Assembly: GCA_963649365.1 (NCBI GenBank)
Contig: CAVJHQ010000164.1
Coordinates: 1 to 12,740 of the forward strand
DNA length: 12,740 bases
Direction: 5' to 3'
From: Paratractidigestivibacter sp963649365
Lineage (GTDB): Bacteria; Actinomycetota; Coriobacteriia; Coriobacteriales; Atopobiaceae
Below, in pieces: positions 5,724 through 12,740 of the stretch. Made by a program: the position numbers and the translations under genes. Positions within the stretch are counted from its first letter, which is position 1, and each line of letters begins with the position of its first letter. Below the pieces are notes generated by a model. That model did no database searches and was not told the DNA's origin. It was given only the letters and a program-made list of their open reading frames with translations.

Positions 5724-6548
5724 CTACCGCCGCGAGGCGATGAACCGCCCGATGGCGTCGTCCTCCGTGAACTCGGTGAGCACGTAGCCGTGCGGCTTCG
5801 CGGCCTCGACGGCGCCTAGGACCGCGTCCACGTCCATCTGCCCCTCGCCGAGGTCGCAGCGCGCGATGGCGCCGTCCTCGACGCGGAAGTCGACCAGGTG
5901 GGTGGCCACGACGCGCTCCGGGAACGCAGCGAGCATCGAGCGCGTTATGTCCAGCTGCGAGCCGGCCAGCTCCGGGGTGATAAGCGCCGTCGGGTCGAGA
6001 ATGAACCCAAGCGCAGGAGAGCCGCCCACCGCCTCGACAAGGCGCTCGCACGTCTCGACGTCGTGGATAGGGTGGTTGACCCCGGGCTCGATGCCCACGA
6101 CGGCGCCCACGCGCTCGGCGTGCGCCACGAGGCGCCCGATGACGCCGGCCGCCTCGCCGAAGGCCTCGTCGGTAAAGTTCCCCTCGGTATAGCGGAACCC
6201 CGGGTCGACCGAGCCCGTCTCGGAGGCGACGATGCCGCAGCCGAAGGAGCGCGCGCAGGAAAGATACGCCTCGAACTTGCGGATTCCCCGCTCGCGGGCG
6301 TCGAGGTCGGCGTCGATCATGTTGAAGTAGCAGCCCATGACCGCGACCTCGACGCCGTGCGCGGCGAGCGCTCGGCGCACATGGGCGCCCATGCCGGGGC
6401 TTATCTCGCCGGCGCCGCTCGGCGTCTGCGGGAAGGACTTGGCCAGCGCGAGCTGGACGTAGCGGACGCCCTGCTCCTCGCAGGCACGCCCCAGCTCCTC
6501 GGGCGTATGCGCGCGCGTAAGGTCGTGCGCCCTGCAGCCGAATTCCAT
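5724..6548 (-). CDS. Sugar phosphate isomerase/epimerase family TIM barrel
   Basis: A 274-residue protein of the xylose-isomerase-like TIM barrel superfamily (AP endonuclease 2 type). These cytosolic metal enzymes isomerise or epimerise sugars and their acids. The four metal ligands expected from the fold are all visible at strand ends: Glu154 in VGIEPGVNHP, Asp185 in FILDPTALI, His217 in ATHLVDFR and Glu259 in VLTEFTED. The N-terminus (FGCRAHDL) is the first strand, and there is no signal peptide. The ATG at 6548 has AGGGGG 7 nt ahead and starts 10 bp after the GH105 stop; the gene ends 25 bp before the PL22 start, so it is firmly inside the operon. The exact reaction cannot be read from sequence. 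A role in processing the keto-deoxyuronate, a tagaturonate-type intermediate or rhamnose is plausible, because no other isomerase for those lies in the window (inference). Confidence 0.85.
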   Translation of the reverse strand: MEFGCRAHDLTRAHTPEELGRACEEQGVRYVQLALAKSFPQTPSGAGEISPGMGAHVRRALAAHGVEVAVMGCYFNMIDADLDARERGIRKFEAYLSCARSFGCGIVASETGSVDPGFRYTEGNFTDEAFGEAAGVIGRLVAHAERVGAVVGIEPGVNHPIHDVETCERLVEAVGGSPALGFILDPTALITPELAGSQLDITRSMLAAFPERVVATHLVDFRVEDGAIARCDLGEGQMDVDAVLGAVEAAKPHGYVLTEFTEDDAIGRFIASRR

Positions 6549-6558
6549 CGCGCGCCCC

Positions 6559-7677
6559 CTAGCAGTAGCTCACGAGCGCCTCGGTGAGCGCGAGGACCGA
6601 GAGCGACTGGCCGTAGGGCATGTCGGTGATGCCGACGTTGCGGTAGCCGTCAAGGTCGTCGAAGATCGGCGTGCCGACCGAGACGTTGGCGAGCTGGCCG
6701 TGGTCGCCCATCTGCGAGAGGATGCCGTTGACGGCGCGGTTGGCCACGTCGGCGTAGCTCGGGTCCACGTAGCGCTTGTGGACGGCCTTGAGGATGCCGA
6801 ACGCGAAGCCGGCGGAGCCGGAGGTCTCCAGATAGGAGTCGGGGTCGTCGATGAGGGTGTGCCACAGGCCCGTCTCGGGGTCCTGGTACTTGGCGAGGGC
6901 GGCGATCTGCGCGCGCAGCGCCTCGACGAGCAGGCGGTAGAGGGCGTCCTCAGGCTCGAGCTCGAGAACCTCGATGATCGTCGGGAAGGCGATGGTGATC
7001 CAGCAGTTGCCGCGGGCCCAGAGCGCCTCGGCGTAGTTGTCGCGCCGCTCGAAGCTCCAGCCGTGGAACCACAGGCCGCTCTTGCGGTCGGCGAGGTACT
7101 TGATGTGGATGGAGAGCTGGTAGCGCGCCTCCTCGATGTAGTCCTGGCGACCGAGGAGCATGCCGATCTTGGCCAGGGGCAGCACCGCCATCATGAGGGT
7201 GTCGTCCCACATCTGCTCGGTGTTCGCGGGCCCGTAGGTCACATGCTGGAAGCCGCCCTCCTGCGTGCGGGTGAGGTCGTTCATGCACCAGTCGGCCCAA
7301 CGCTCCAGGTAGGGCAGGTAGCGGGAGTCGCCCGTGTCCTCGTAGAGGCAGGCCATGGCCAAAAGCGGCGCCATCGTGTTGATGTTCTTCGAGGGGGCGC
7401 CCTCGCGCATGCGGGCCTCGAACCAGTCGACGACGATGCGGCGCGCCTTCTCGTTGCCCGTGTTGCGGTAGTTCATGTACGTGCCGAAGAGGCCCACGCC
7501 CTGCGGCCAGTTCCACACGCACCAGCTCTTGTCGTCGACCTTGAGGCCGTCGAAGTCGAGAAGGAACTCGCCGGAGGCGTCGTCGATCTTCGTGAGGCAG
7601 TTGAGCAGCAGGTCGATGGACTTCTCGATGGTCTCCTTGGAGGGCAGCGCCACGCTGGGCTCGAACTCGGTCTTCAT
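6559..7677 (-). CDS. Unsaturated rhamnogalacturonyl hydrolase (GH105)
   Basis: A 372-residue alpha/alpha-barrel protein of glycoside hydrolase family 105 (YteR/YesR group), the usual length for the family. These enzymes hydrate the double bond of the unsaturated galacturonyl unit that RG lyases leave, releasing it from rhamnose. Landmarks are FGTYMNYRNTGNEK, EQMWDDTLMMAVLPLAKIG (the W-x-D-T-L signature, Asp159 the likely catalytic acid), GLWFHGWSFE, WARGNCWITIA and ETSGSAGFAFGILKAV. Family members usually read RGNGW where this one has RGNCW (Cys225). There is no signal peptide, so it acts on imported oligosaccharides. The ATG at 7677 follows GAAAGG; it lies 52 bp after the preceding esterase and 10 bp before the TIM-barrel gene. 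With the PL4 lyase upstream and RhaM downstream it fits RG-I disaccharide breakdown. GH88 unsaturated glucuronyl hydrolase is a less likely alternative. Confidence 0.9.
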   Translation of the reverse strand: MKTEFEPSVALPSKETIEKSIDLLLNCLTKIDDASGEFLLDFDGLKVDDKSWCVWNWPQGVGLFGTYMNYRNTGNEKARRIVVDWFEARMREGAPSKNINTMAPLLAMACLYEDTGDSRYLPYLERWADWCMNDLTRTQEGGFQHVTYGPANTEQMWDDTLMMAVLPLAKIGMLLGRQDYIEEARYQLSIHIKYLADRKSGLWFHGWSFERRDNYAEALWARGNCWITIAFPTIIEVLELEPEDALYRLLVEALRAQIAALAKYQDPETGLWHTLIDDPDSYLETSGSAGFAFGILKAVHKRYVDPSYADVANRAVNGILSQMGDHGQLANVSVGTPIFDDLDGYRNVGITDMPYGQSLSVLALTEALVSYC

Positions 7678-7729
7678 TGGTCTTGCCTTTCTTCCTTGGG
7701 TGAATGGTCTGTGGGTCGCGGACGGGCAG

Positions 7730-9334
7730 CTAGAGCCTCCGCGCGGGGTCGTCGTCGGCAGGGAACGTGAGCCGGACCGCCGCGGGCTCCGAGGCCTCGG
7801 CGTCCCTCCATGCGCTCACGCGGTACTCGATCGCGCGCGCCTGGGCAGGCAGCGGCAGGTCGAGGTAGGAAGGCTGGATGGTCACGGCCCGGTCGTAGAG
7901 GCGTCCCGTGGCCGCGTTGCGCTTCTCGACCACATAGTAGTCGGCCCCGCCCTCAGGGGGGTCCCAGCGCAGCGAGCCCTCGAGGCCGACGATGCCCTTG
8001 ACGGACTCGGCCGCGAGCTCCCGGACCGGGGCCGGGGCGCGGGCTGGCTCGGGCTCGGCGGAGACGTCGCTCGCGAGCGAGACCCACGGCAGCGCCTTCG
8101 CAAGGCCGCGCGCCACGATGCCCGCCACCTTGAAGGCCCCGAGGGTGCTCAGGTGGCAGGGGTCCTTGACGCCGTCGGGGTGGCTCGGGTACTGGAACGG
8201 ACGGGCACGCAGCCAGAGCGCCTCGCGGTTCTCCGCAGGCAGGCCGCGCACGTAGTCCATGAACTCGGCGCGCACATCGACGAGCGGCAGGCCGTGCTCG
8301 GCCGCGTAGGCGCGCACGACCTCCACGTAGTCGAGGGTGACCTCGTGCTGGAACTCCCCGTCGGGCGCGTGGTAGAGCGGCGTGGAGGTAAGAAGCACCG
8401 GCTGGGCCCCGCGGTCCACGACGCACGAGACGTAGCGCTCGATCCAGGACGCGAACTCGTCGACGGGGATATAGCGCATGGGGCGCGTCTTCGAGGCGTC
8501 GTTCAGGCCGAAGTCGATAAGCACCGCGTCGCCGGGGCGAACCACGGAGAGGAGCTTCTCCCAACGGTGCTCGGCCAGGTAGCTCTTGAAGCCGCGGCCG
8601 CCGAGCGCCTTGTTGTAGATGTCGGGGCCCGCGCCCTGGAAAAGGCGAGCCTGGCGCACCGAGCTCGTGTCGTCGTGGCGGACGCTCGCGGCATGCCCCT
8701 CGTACAGGTACCAATAGAGCCACTCGCCCCAGCCGGACTGCGGGCGCTCGCGGTCGAAGTAGGTCTGCGCCGTGGAGTCCGCGGCGATGAGGATGCGCGG
8801 GCTCGGCGCGGCGGCGCGGGGAACCTCCTCGTAGGCGAGGGAGCGCAGGCGAATCTCGGACCAGCCGGTCGTCTCGCCCGCGGGGTCGTTGGGGACGACC
8901 GTGAGGTCGAGCCCGCGCTTGGTCAGCGGGGCCTCGAGCGAGACCTTCCTCGGCTCGCCCGCCTTGAGCGCCACGTGCGCGCGCTCATCCTCGTTGACGA
9001 CGACCGCGACCTCGGCGTCCTCGCTGGAAAGAAGCTCGAGCTCCAGGCTCCAGTCACGCGCCGCGAGCGGCAGGCGGACGAAGGTGCCCTCGCGGTAGGC
9101 CGCGCGGGCGATCGTGTTCGCGTCTCCGCCCAGAGGCTCGGACTCCTCGACGAGCGTGCGCGCGCGGATCGGAAGGCCTTGGCCGGAGGCGACGTGCCCG
9201 ACGGGCTTCTCCTCAAGGGCGCGGAAGCGGTAGACGCCGTCGACCCAGCCCTCGGCCTCGCGGGGATAGCATCGCTCGACGACGCCCCCGAAGCCCTCGT
9301 GAATGAGGTCGATCTGCTCCATGTACTCTCCCAT
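7730..9334 (-). CDS. SGNH-type rhamnogalacturonan acetylesterase (CE12-like) with C-terminal FN3-like domain
   Basis: A 534-residue SGNH esterase resembling CE12 rhamnogalacturonan acetylesterases, which remove acetyl groups from galacturonate in RG-I. All four blocks are visible: AADSTAQTY (Ser187), NKALGGRGFKSY (Gly246), DFGLNDAS (Asn279) and DPCHLSTLGA (Asp391, His394). It is built of an N-terminal beta domain (~1-170), the esterase (~180-415), a Pro/Ala-rich linker and an FN3-like domain (~450-525, ADYYVVEKR to YRVSAWRDAE). No signal peptide, which points to deacetylation inside the cell. The ATG at 9334 is used here; the ATG four codons later (9322) has the closer ribosome-binding site (GGGAGAG) and may be the true start. 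A 7-bp hairpin separates it from its larger paralogue upstream. CE12 membership is by eye, and the acetylated RG-I substrate is inferred from the operon. Confidence 0.85.
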   Translation of the reverse strand: MGEYMEQIDLIHEGFGGVVERCYPREAEGWVDGVYRFRALEEKPVGHVASGQGLPIRARTLVEESEPLGGDANTIARAAYREGTFVRLPLAARDWSLELELLSSEDAEVAVVVNEDERAHVALKAGEPRKVSLEAPLTKRGLDLTVVPNDPAGETTGWSEIRLRSLAYEEVPRAAAPSPRILIAADSTAQTYFDRERPQSGWGEWLYWYLYEGHAASVRHDDTSSVRQARLFQGAGPDIYNKALGGRGFKSYLAEHRWEKLLSVVRPGDAVLIDFGLNDASKTRPMRYIPVDEFASWIERYVSCVVDRGAQPVLLTSTPLYHAPDGEFQHEVTLDYVEVVRAYAAEHGLPLVDVRAEFMDYVRGLPAENREALWLRARPFQYPSHPDGVKDPCHLSTLGAFKVAGIVARGLAKALPWVSLASDVSAEPEPARAPAPVRELAAESVKGIVGLEGSLRWDPPEGGADYYVVEKRNAATGRLYDRAVTIQPSYLDLPLPAQARAIEYRVSAWRDAEASEPAAVRLTFPADDDPARRL

Positions 9335-9347
9335 CTGCGGATACTCC

Positions 9348-9364
9348 GGCGGGCGTTGCCCGCC
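9348..9364 (-). other. GC hairpin between the two esterase genes
   Basis: GGCGGGC-GTT-GCCCGCC is a perfect 7-bp stem with a 3-nt loop in the 54-bp gap between the paralogous esterases. On the mRNA its 3' arm directly adjoins the GGAG (9347-9344) that would serve the ATG at 9334. No T-run follows, so termination is unlikely. A role in mRNA processing, or in masking that ribosome-binding site, is possible. Confidence 0.5.
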
Positions 9365-9388
9365 TCCTGGGTTGCTGAACGTAACGCG

Positions 9389-11296
9389 CTAGAACGGAAT
9401 CTCCCAGCTCGACCGGCGGGCTCCCGCGGCGCACAGGTCGTCGGGCAGGGCGACGGCGTCGCTTCTCAGCGGGCCGTCGGGGCCGTCCGCCTCGACGTGG
9501 ATCTCCCACCCGGGCTCGCGGCTCACGCCGTAGCTGTGCAGGCCGTCGGCCTCGGCCGCCGCGATGTCCCCGAGCACGGTGAGCTGCCCGGTCCGCGCGT
9601 TTCTTGCCAGCACACGGTAAGAGGCGACGTCCCGGACGGGGACGAAGCGGACCGAGAAGGCGATGCGGTCGGCGACGCCGTCGGGATCGACCTCGTACAG
9701 GTCGACGCCCTCGATCCTGCGGTCGGCGGCCAGGGAACCGAACGGGCAGTCGACCGCGATGGCCGCCGGCTCGCCGGACTCGTTGCCTTGCCAGGCACGG
9801 ACCTCGTAGCGGTGCTCGCCGGCGTCGCCGGGAACGGCAATGTCGAAGAAGCGGGGCTCAAGCGACGTGGCGGTCACCTCGTTCCCCCGCCCGTCGGAAC
9901 GGGCGATCGTGTAGTAGTCGGCCCCGGGGACCGCGTCCCAGGCCAGGCGGACGCCCGCGCGGCCCTGGGCCTCGACGTCGGCCGAGAGATTGGCCGGCGG
10001 CTCCGCTCCCAACGGCGCGCCGTCGTCGCGGAAGCCCAGCCCGCAGGCCTCGGCGATGCCCTTGGCGACGATGCGGCCGAACAGCCGAGCGCCGAGCGCC
10101 GAGAGGTGCGTCGAGTCGTCGACGCCGCCCGGGTAGCGCTCGTACTGGCCGGCGGAAAGCTTCATGTAGAGGCAGCGGGAGCGCTCGGGCCCCATACCGT
10201 CCACGAGCAGCCCGCCCTCGCGCGAGAGGTCGACGAGCGCCACGCCCTCGCGGGCGCAGTAGGCGCGCTCGACCTCGGAGTACGAGGCGAAGTCCTCGAC
10301 GAGCCTCCCCTCCGCGAAGTTGTGGCGCGGCGGCGGCGTGACGACCACGGGGACGGCGCCGCGGTCCCTGATCGAATCGACGTAGCGGGCCAGCAACGCC
10401 TGGAAATCGTCAAGCGACGAGTAGCGCAGGGGACGGGCGCAGGTGGCGTCGTTGGCGCCGAACTGCAGCACGACCACGTCGCCAGGGCGCACCTCGCCCA
10501 AGAGGCGGGCGAGCTTCCCCTCGGCGATGAAGGAGCGGAAGCTGCGCGCCGCCATCGCGGCGTTGCGGACGACCGGACCCGCGGGCCCCTCGTAACGCGT
10601 GGCCGCCTCGTAGGGGAAGGCGTCGTCGTGGACCGCGGCGCACGGCTCGCAGCCCAGGTAGCGGGCAAGAAACTCGGCCCAGCCCGTCTGGGGCCGGACG
10701 CCGTCGGGATAGGTCTGCGCGAGCGAGTCGGCCGCGACGAAGACGCTCCTGCGCTCGCCGGGGCGCCGGTCGGCGGCCTCGACCTCGACCGAGAGGACCT
10801 CGACGGCGGCCTCGCCCTGCGCCAAGACGCGCGGCTCGTCGCTCACGACCTCCCCCGCCGGCACGTCGAGGGCGGCGGCGACCGTCAGCCTAAGGCCGCG
10901 CCTCGTGGGGGCGACGTCGAGCTCGACGGCGCAGGCGCCCTCCGCGGGCAGCTCGACCGTCGCGGCCGGCGCGTCGTCCGCGAAGACGACGACCCGCTGG
11001 GCCCCTCTTGCCGACGCGAGGCGCATCCGGACACGGCAATCGACCGAGGCCATGGGGACGAAGAGAAGCGCCCCCTCGAGCCGCTCGAACGCCCCGACCG
11101 TCGCGCGGGTGCCGTCGAGGGTCGGGCACTCCTCTACGGCGCGGCGAGTCCTGAGCAACGTCCCGCCGAGGGCGCCCGCCTCGCGCGGGGCCGGGACGAG
11201 CTTCTCGACGCGGTCGCGGAAACGGCCGTCGAACCAGGCGCATGGCCCCTCGTAGCTGCGGGAAAGAACCTCTATGTCTTCCAACCGGAGCTTCAT
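9389..11296 (-). CDS. Second CE12-like SGNH esterase with two C-terminal FN3-like domains
   Basis: A 635-residue paralogue of the downstream esterase, probably also an acetylesterase for RG-I. The order is an N-terminal beta domain (~1-175), the SGNH esterase (~185-420) and two FN3-like domains (~445-517, GADYYTIARSD to RYEVRAWQGNE, and ~525-605). The catalytic Ser191 (AADSLAQTY), Asn282 (QFGANDAT) and Asp394/His397 (DDSTHLSALGA) are present. In block II, where the paralogue has GGRGFKSY, this protein has AARSFRSF, so Ala250 replaces the oxyanion-hole Gly. Hydrolysis may still be possible because a backbone amide is used, but activity or specificity could differ. No signal peptide. The start ATG shares one base with the stop of the PL4 gene (TGATG), implying translational coupling. 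Against the paralogue it has an extra FN3-like domain, perhaps for binding longer oligomers (inference). Confidence 0.82.
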   Translation of the reverse strand: MKLRLEDIEVLSRSYEGPCAWFDGRFRDRVEKLVPAPREAGALGGTLLRTRRAVEECPTLDGTRATVGAFERLEGALLFVPMASVDCRVRMRLASARGAQRVVVFADDAPAATVELPAEGACAVELDVAPTRRGLRLTVAAALDVPAGEVVSDEPRVLAQGEAAVEVLSVEVEAADRRPGERRSVFVAADSLAQTYPDGVRPQTGWAEFLARYLGCEPCAAVHDDAFPYEAATRYEGPAGPVVRNAAMAARSFRSFIAEGKLARLLGEVRPGDVVVLQFGANDATCARPLRYSSLDDFQALLARYVDSIRDRGAVPVVVTPPPRHNFAEGRLVEDFASYSEVERAYCAREGVALVDLSREGGLLVDGMGPERSRCLYMKLSAGQYERYPGGVDDSTHLSALGARLFGRIVAKGIAEACGLGFRDDGAPLGAEPPANLSADVEAQGRAGVRLAWDAVPGADYYTIARSDGRGNEVTATSLEPRFFDIAVPGDAGEHRYEVRAWQGNESGEPAAIAVDCPFGSLAADRRIEGVDLYEVDPDGVADRIAFSVRFVPVRDVASYRVLARNARTGQLTVLGDIAAAEADGLHSYGVSREPGWEIHVEADGPDGPLRSDAVALPDDLCAAGARRSSWEIPF

Positions 11297-12740
11297 CAGA
11301 CGAGCGCCTCGAGCTTGATCATGTCGTACATAACGTAGCCGTCGGTCGTGAAGACAAGGTCGTTCGAGTCCTCGAGCGCCTCGGCCGGGACAACGACCTC
11401 GAGCTTCTGGGGGGCGCCGCCCATCACGCTCGAGCGGTAGGCGGCGCGGTCGTTCTCGTAGAGGACGCTCGCGAGCTCGGCGCCGTTGAGCGCGACGTTG
11501 AAGCGGACGTCCGCCTGGCCCGGAATCATCTGCGCGAGCGTGGTGCCCGCCAGGCGCACGGTGAGCAGGTAGCTCGTCGCCTGCTCTGCCGGCCGCGCGA
11601 ACCTCACGTGCCAGGCGCCTTCATAGCGCTGCAGGTAATACCAGTCCTCGGGGACGTCGGCGCCGGCCTCGTACGTAAGGTTCTTCGGCACCAGGCCCAT
11701 CCACACGTAGTTGCGCTGCTGGTCGCTGAACTTGAAGGGCGCCGTCGTGCCCGTGTAGGCGCCGATGCCCCACACGAGCGGGCGGACCTGGTTGGGCACC
11801 TCGAGCACGCCCGCGTCCAGCGCCTGGCCGGCGGCGAGCTCGAACTCCCCGAGGTCGTAGTCCTCGGCGTCCGTCGTCGCGTTCAGGCGGGCGCGCAGCC
11901 AGTAGCGGCCCGGCTGCATGCCGGCGAGCTCGAACGAGTCGCCGTCGGTCTTGGCATAGTAGATGCGCCCGGCCTTCTGGCTGAACACGTCGCCGGGGGC
12001 GTCGGAGGCTGTCACGGTCCAGCCCTGCGGGTGCTCGACCTGGGTCGCCAGGGCAAGCGAGCCGGAAAGCGAGGCGTAGGCGCCGTCGTAGAGCCCCGGC
12101 TCGTCGAGCCAGGACACGGGCATCGCGCGCTTCTCGGCCGCCGCGCGCTCGAGCGCGTCGGCGACCACGTCGCCGCCGTGGTTGAAGTACATGCACCACG
12201 GGCCGTAGAGCTTCTTCCAGCCGGGCTCGACCTCGAAATCGCCCGTGCCGAAGTGGGCGCCCGTCATGTAGTTGAGGATGATGCTGTCGTAGTGGACGAG
12301 CAGCTCCTGCTTCAGGGGGCCGCCGGGGTAGCAGCTCTTGTCCATGGGGATGAACCAGGCGCCCCACTCGTCGTCCGTGCGGCCGCCGGACCACTGGCCC
12401 CAGACGTCGTTGTCCGCGAAGTAGCCGGCGTAGTCGTACTTGGAGTAGACGTCGGAGTTTGAGTAGCGCACCGCCTCGGGGAAGCGGAAGGTCTCGTCCT
12501 GGAGCTTCTCGCCGTGCTCGGCCATGTACTCGGCGCGGGGCTGAAGGCCCTGGCGACGGGCGGTGTAGCCGGTGGTAAAGAGGCTCGAGTCGAAGCGGTA
12601 GACGGTCCTCAGCTCGTTGACCACCACGCCGGGGACATCGGCCGAGGCGACCACGTAGCCGTAGACCGCGGGGTCCTCGCCGGCAACAACCAGGTGGTAG
12701 GCAAGCTTAAGGTCGCTCTCGTCGTCGATATAGGCCACAT
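11296..12740 (-). CDS. Rhamnogalacturonan lyase, PL4-like (5' end outside window)
   Basis: The visible 480 or so residues resemble family 4 polysaccharide lyases, which cut RG-I at rhamnose-galacturonate bonds by beta-elimination, leaving an unsaturated galacturonyl end. A beta-sandwich catalytic domain (KLAYHLVVAGEDPAVYGYVV, YSKYDYAGYF, TGAHFGTGDFEVEPGWKKLY, GPWCMYFNHGGDV) is followed by an FN3-like domain (~245-300; IYYAKTDGDSFELAGMQPGR) and a carbohydrate-binding-like C-terminal domain (~320-480; LVWGIGAYTG to MYDMIKLEAL). Lys100 in SKYDYA and His162 in AHFG (fragment numbering) are the likely equivalents of the catalytic Lys and His known in PL4. The open frame runs past the window edge; a GTG at 12738 is not a convincing start. 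About 80-100 residues, including any signal peptide, are missing, so its location is unknown. It is the first visible gene of the operon and is coupled to the next by a TGATG overlap. Confidence 0.82.
   Translation of the reverse strand, partial: VAYIDDESDLKLAYHLVVAGEDPAVYGYVVASADVPGVVVNELRTVYRFDSSLFTTGYTARRQGLQPRAEYMAEHGEKLQDETFRFPEAVRYSNSDVYSKYDYAGYFADNDVWGQWSGGRTDDEWGAWFIPMDKSCYPGGPLKQELLVHYDSIILNYMTGAHFGTGDFEVEPGWKKLYGPWCMYFNHGGDVVADALERAAAEKRAMPVSWLDEPGLYDGAYASLSGSLALATQVEHPQGWTVTASDAPGDVFSQKAGRIYYAKTDGDSFELAGMQPGRYWLRARLNATTDAEDYDLGEFELAAGQALDAGVLEVPNQVRPLVWGIGAYTGTTAPFKFSDQQRNYVWMGLVPKNLTYEAGADVPEDWYYLQRYEGAWHVRFARPAEQATSYLLTVRLAGTTLAQMIPGQADVRFNVALNGAELASVLYENDRAAYRSSVMGGAPQKLEVVVPAEALEDSNDLVFTTDGYVMYDMIKLEALV

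Noticed and set aside
7475..11338. A 1287-codon open frame on the plus strand antisense to the GH105 and both esterase genes.
   Set aside because: It is a by-product of the strong GC third-position bias. It is Arg/Val/Gly/Ala-rich with no domain, while the opposite strand encodes three recognisable enzymes with conserved motifs.

Overview
The window is GC-rich and densely coded, with short gaps and several stop/start overlaps. Codons are strongly biased to G or C in the third position. A high-GC gut-type actinobacterium (Coriobacteriia-like) is a reasonable guess, but no marker gene here proves it. The theme is breakdown of pectin, specifically acetylated rhamnogalacturonan I (RG-I): a backbone lyase, acetylesterases, an unsaturated uronyl hydrolase, oligogalacturonide lyases, rhamnose mutarotase and the start of uronate isomerase occur together.

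Layout: (1) 1-175, minus strand, holds the first 58 codons of uronate isomerase (uxaC), leaving the window to the left. (2) 176-642 is a 467-bp non-coding region between the divergent uxaC and a LacI-family regulator. It carries a set of CG-centred operator-like sites, three 7-bp repeats at exactly 32-bp spacing, an 18-bp inverted repeat and two candidate promoters. (3) 643-1722, plus strand, is the LacI-type regulator. (4) 1744-12740, minus strand, is one compact run of nine genes. In transcription order these are a PL4-type rhamnogalacturonan lyase (5' end outside the window), two paralogous CE12-like SGNH esterases, a GH105 hydrolase, a sugar isomerase/epimerase-type TIM barrel, a canonical PL22 oligogalacturonate lyase, a divergent PL22 paralogue, a NodB-type deacetylase and L-rhamnose mutarotase. 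The operon converges on the regulator with a 21-bp gap.

Working model (inference): acetylated RG-I oligomers are imported and handled in the cytosol. None of the enzymes whose N-terminus is visible has a signal peptide; the N-terminus of the PL4 protein is not visible. PL4 would cut the backbone, the esterases and perhaps the deacetylase would remove acetyl groups, GH105 would take the unsaturated galacturonyl unit off rhamnose, and PL22 would split unsaturated digalacturonate. RhaM would anomerise the rhamnose and UxaC would take galacturonate into central metabolism. Transporters, the Kdu/Kdg enzymes and the rhamnose isomerase/kinase/aldolase are not in the window.

The most unusual points are the PL22 paralogue that keeps the metal site but has Gly in place of the catalytic His, the second esterase with Ala in place of the oxyanion-hole Gly, the operator and phased-repeat region in front of the regulator, and a 27-bp tandem hairpin repeat just ahead of rhaM.
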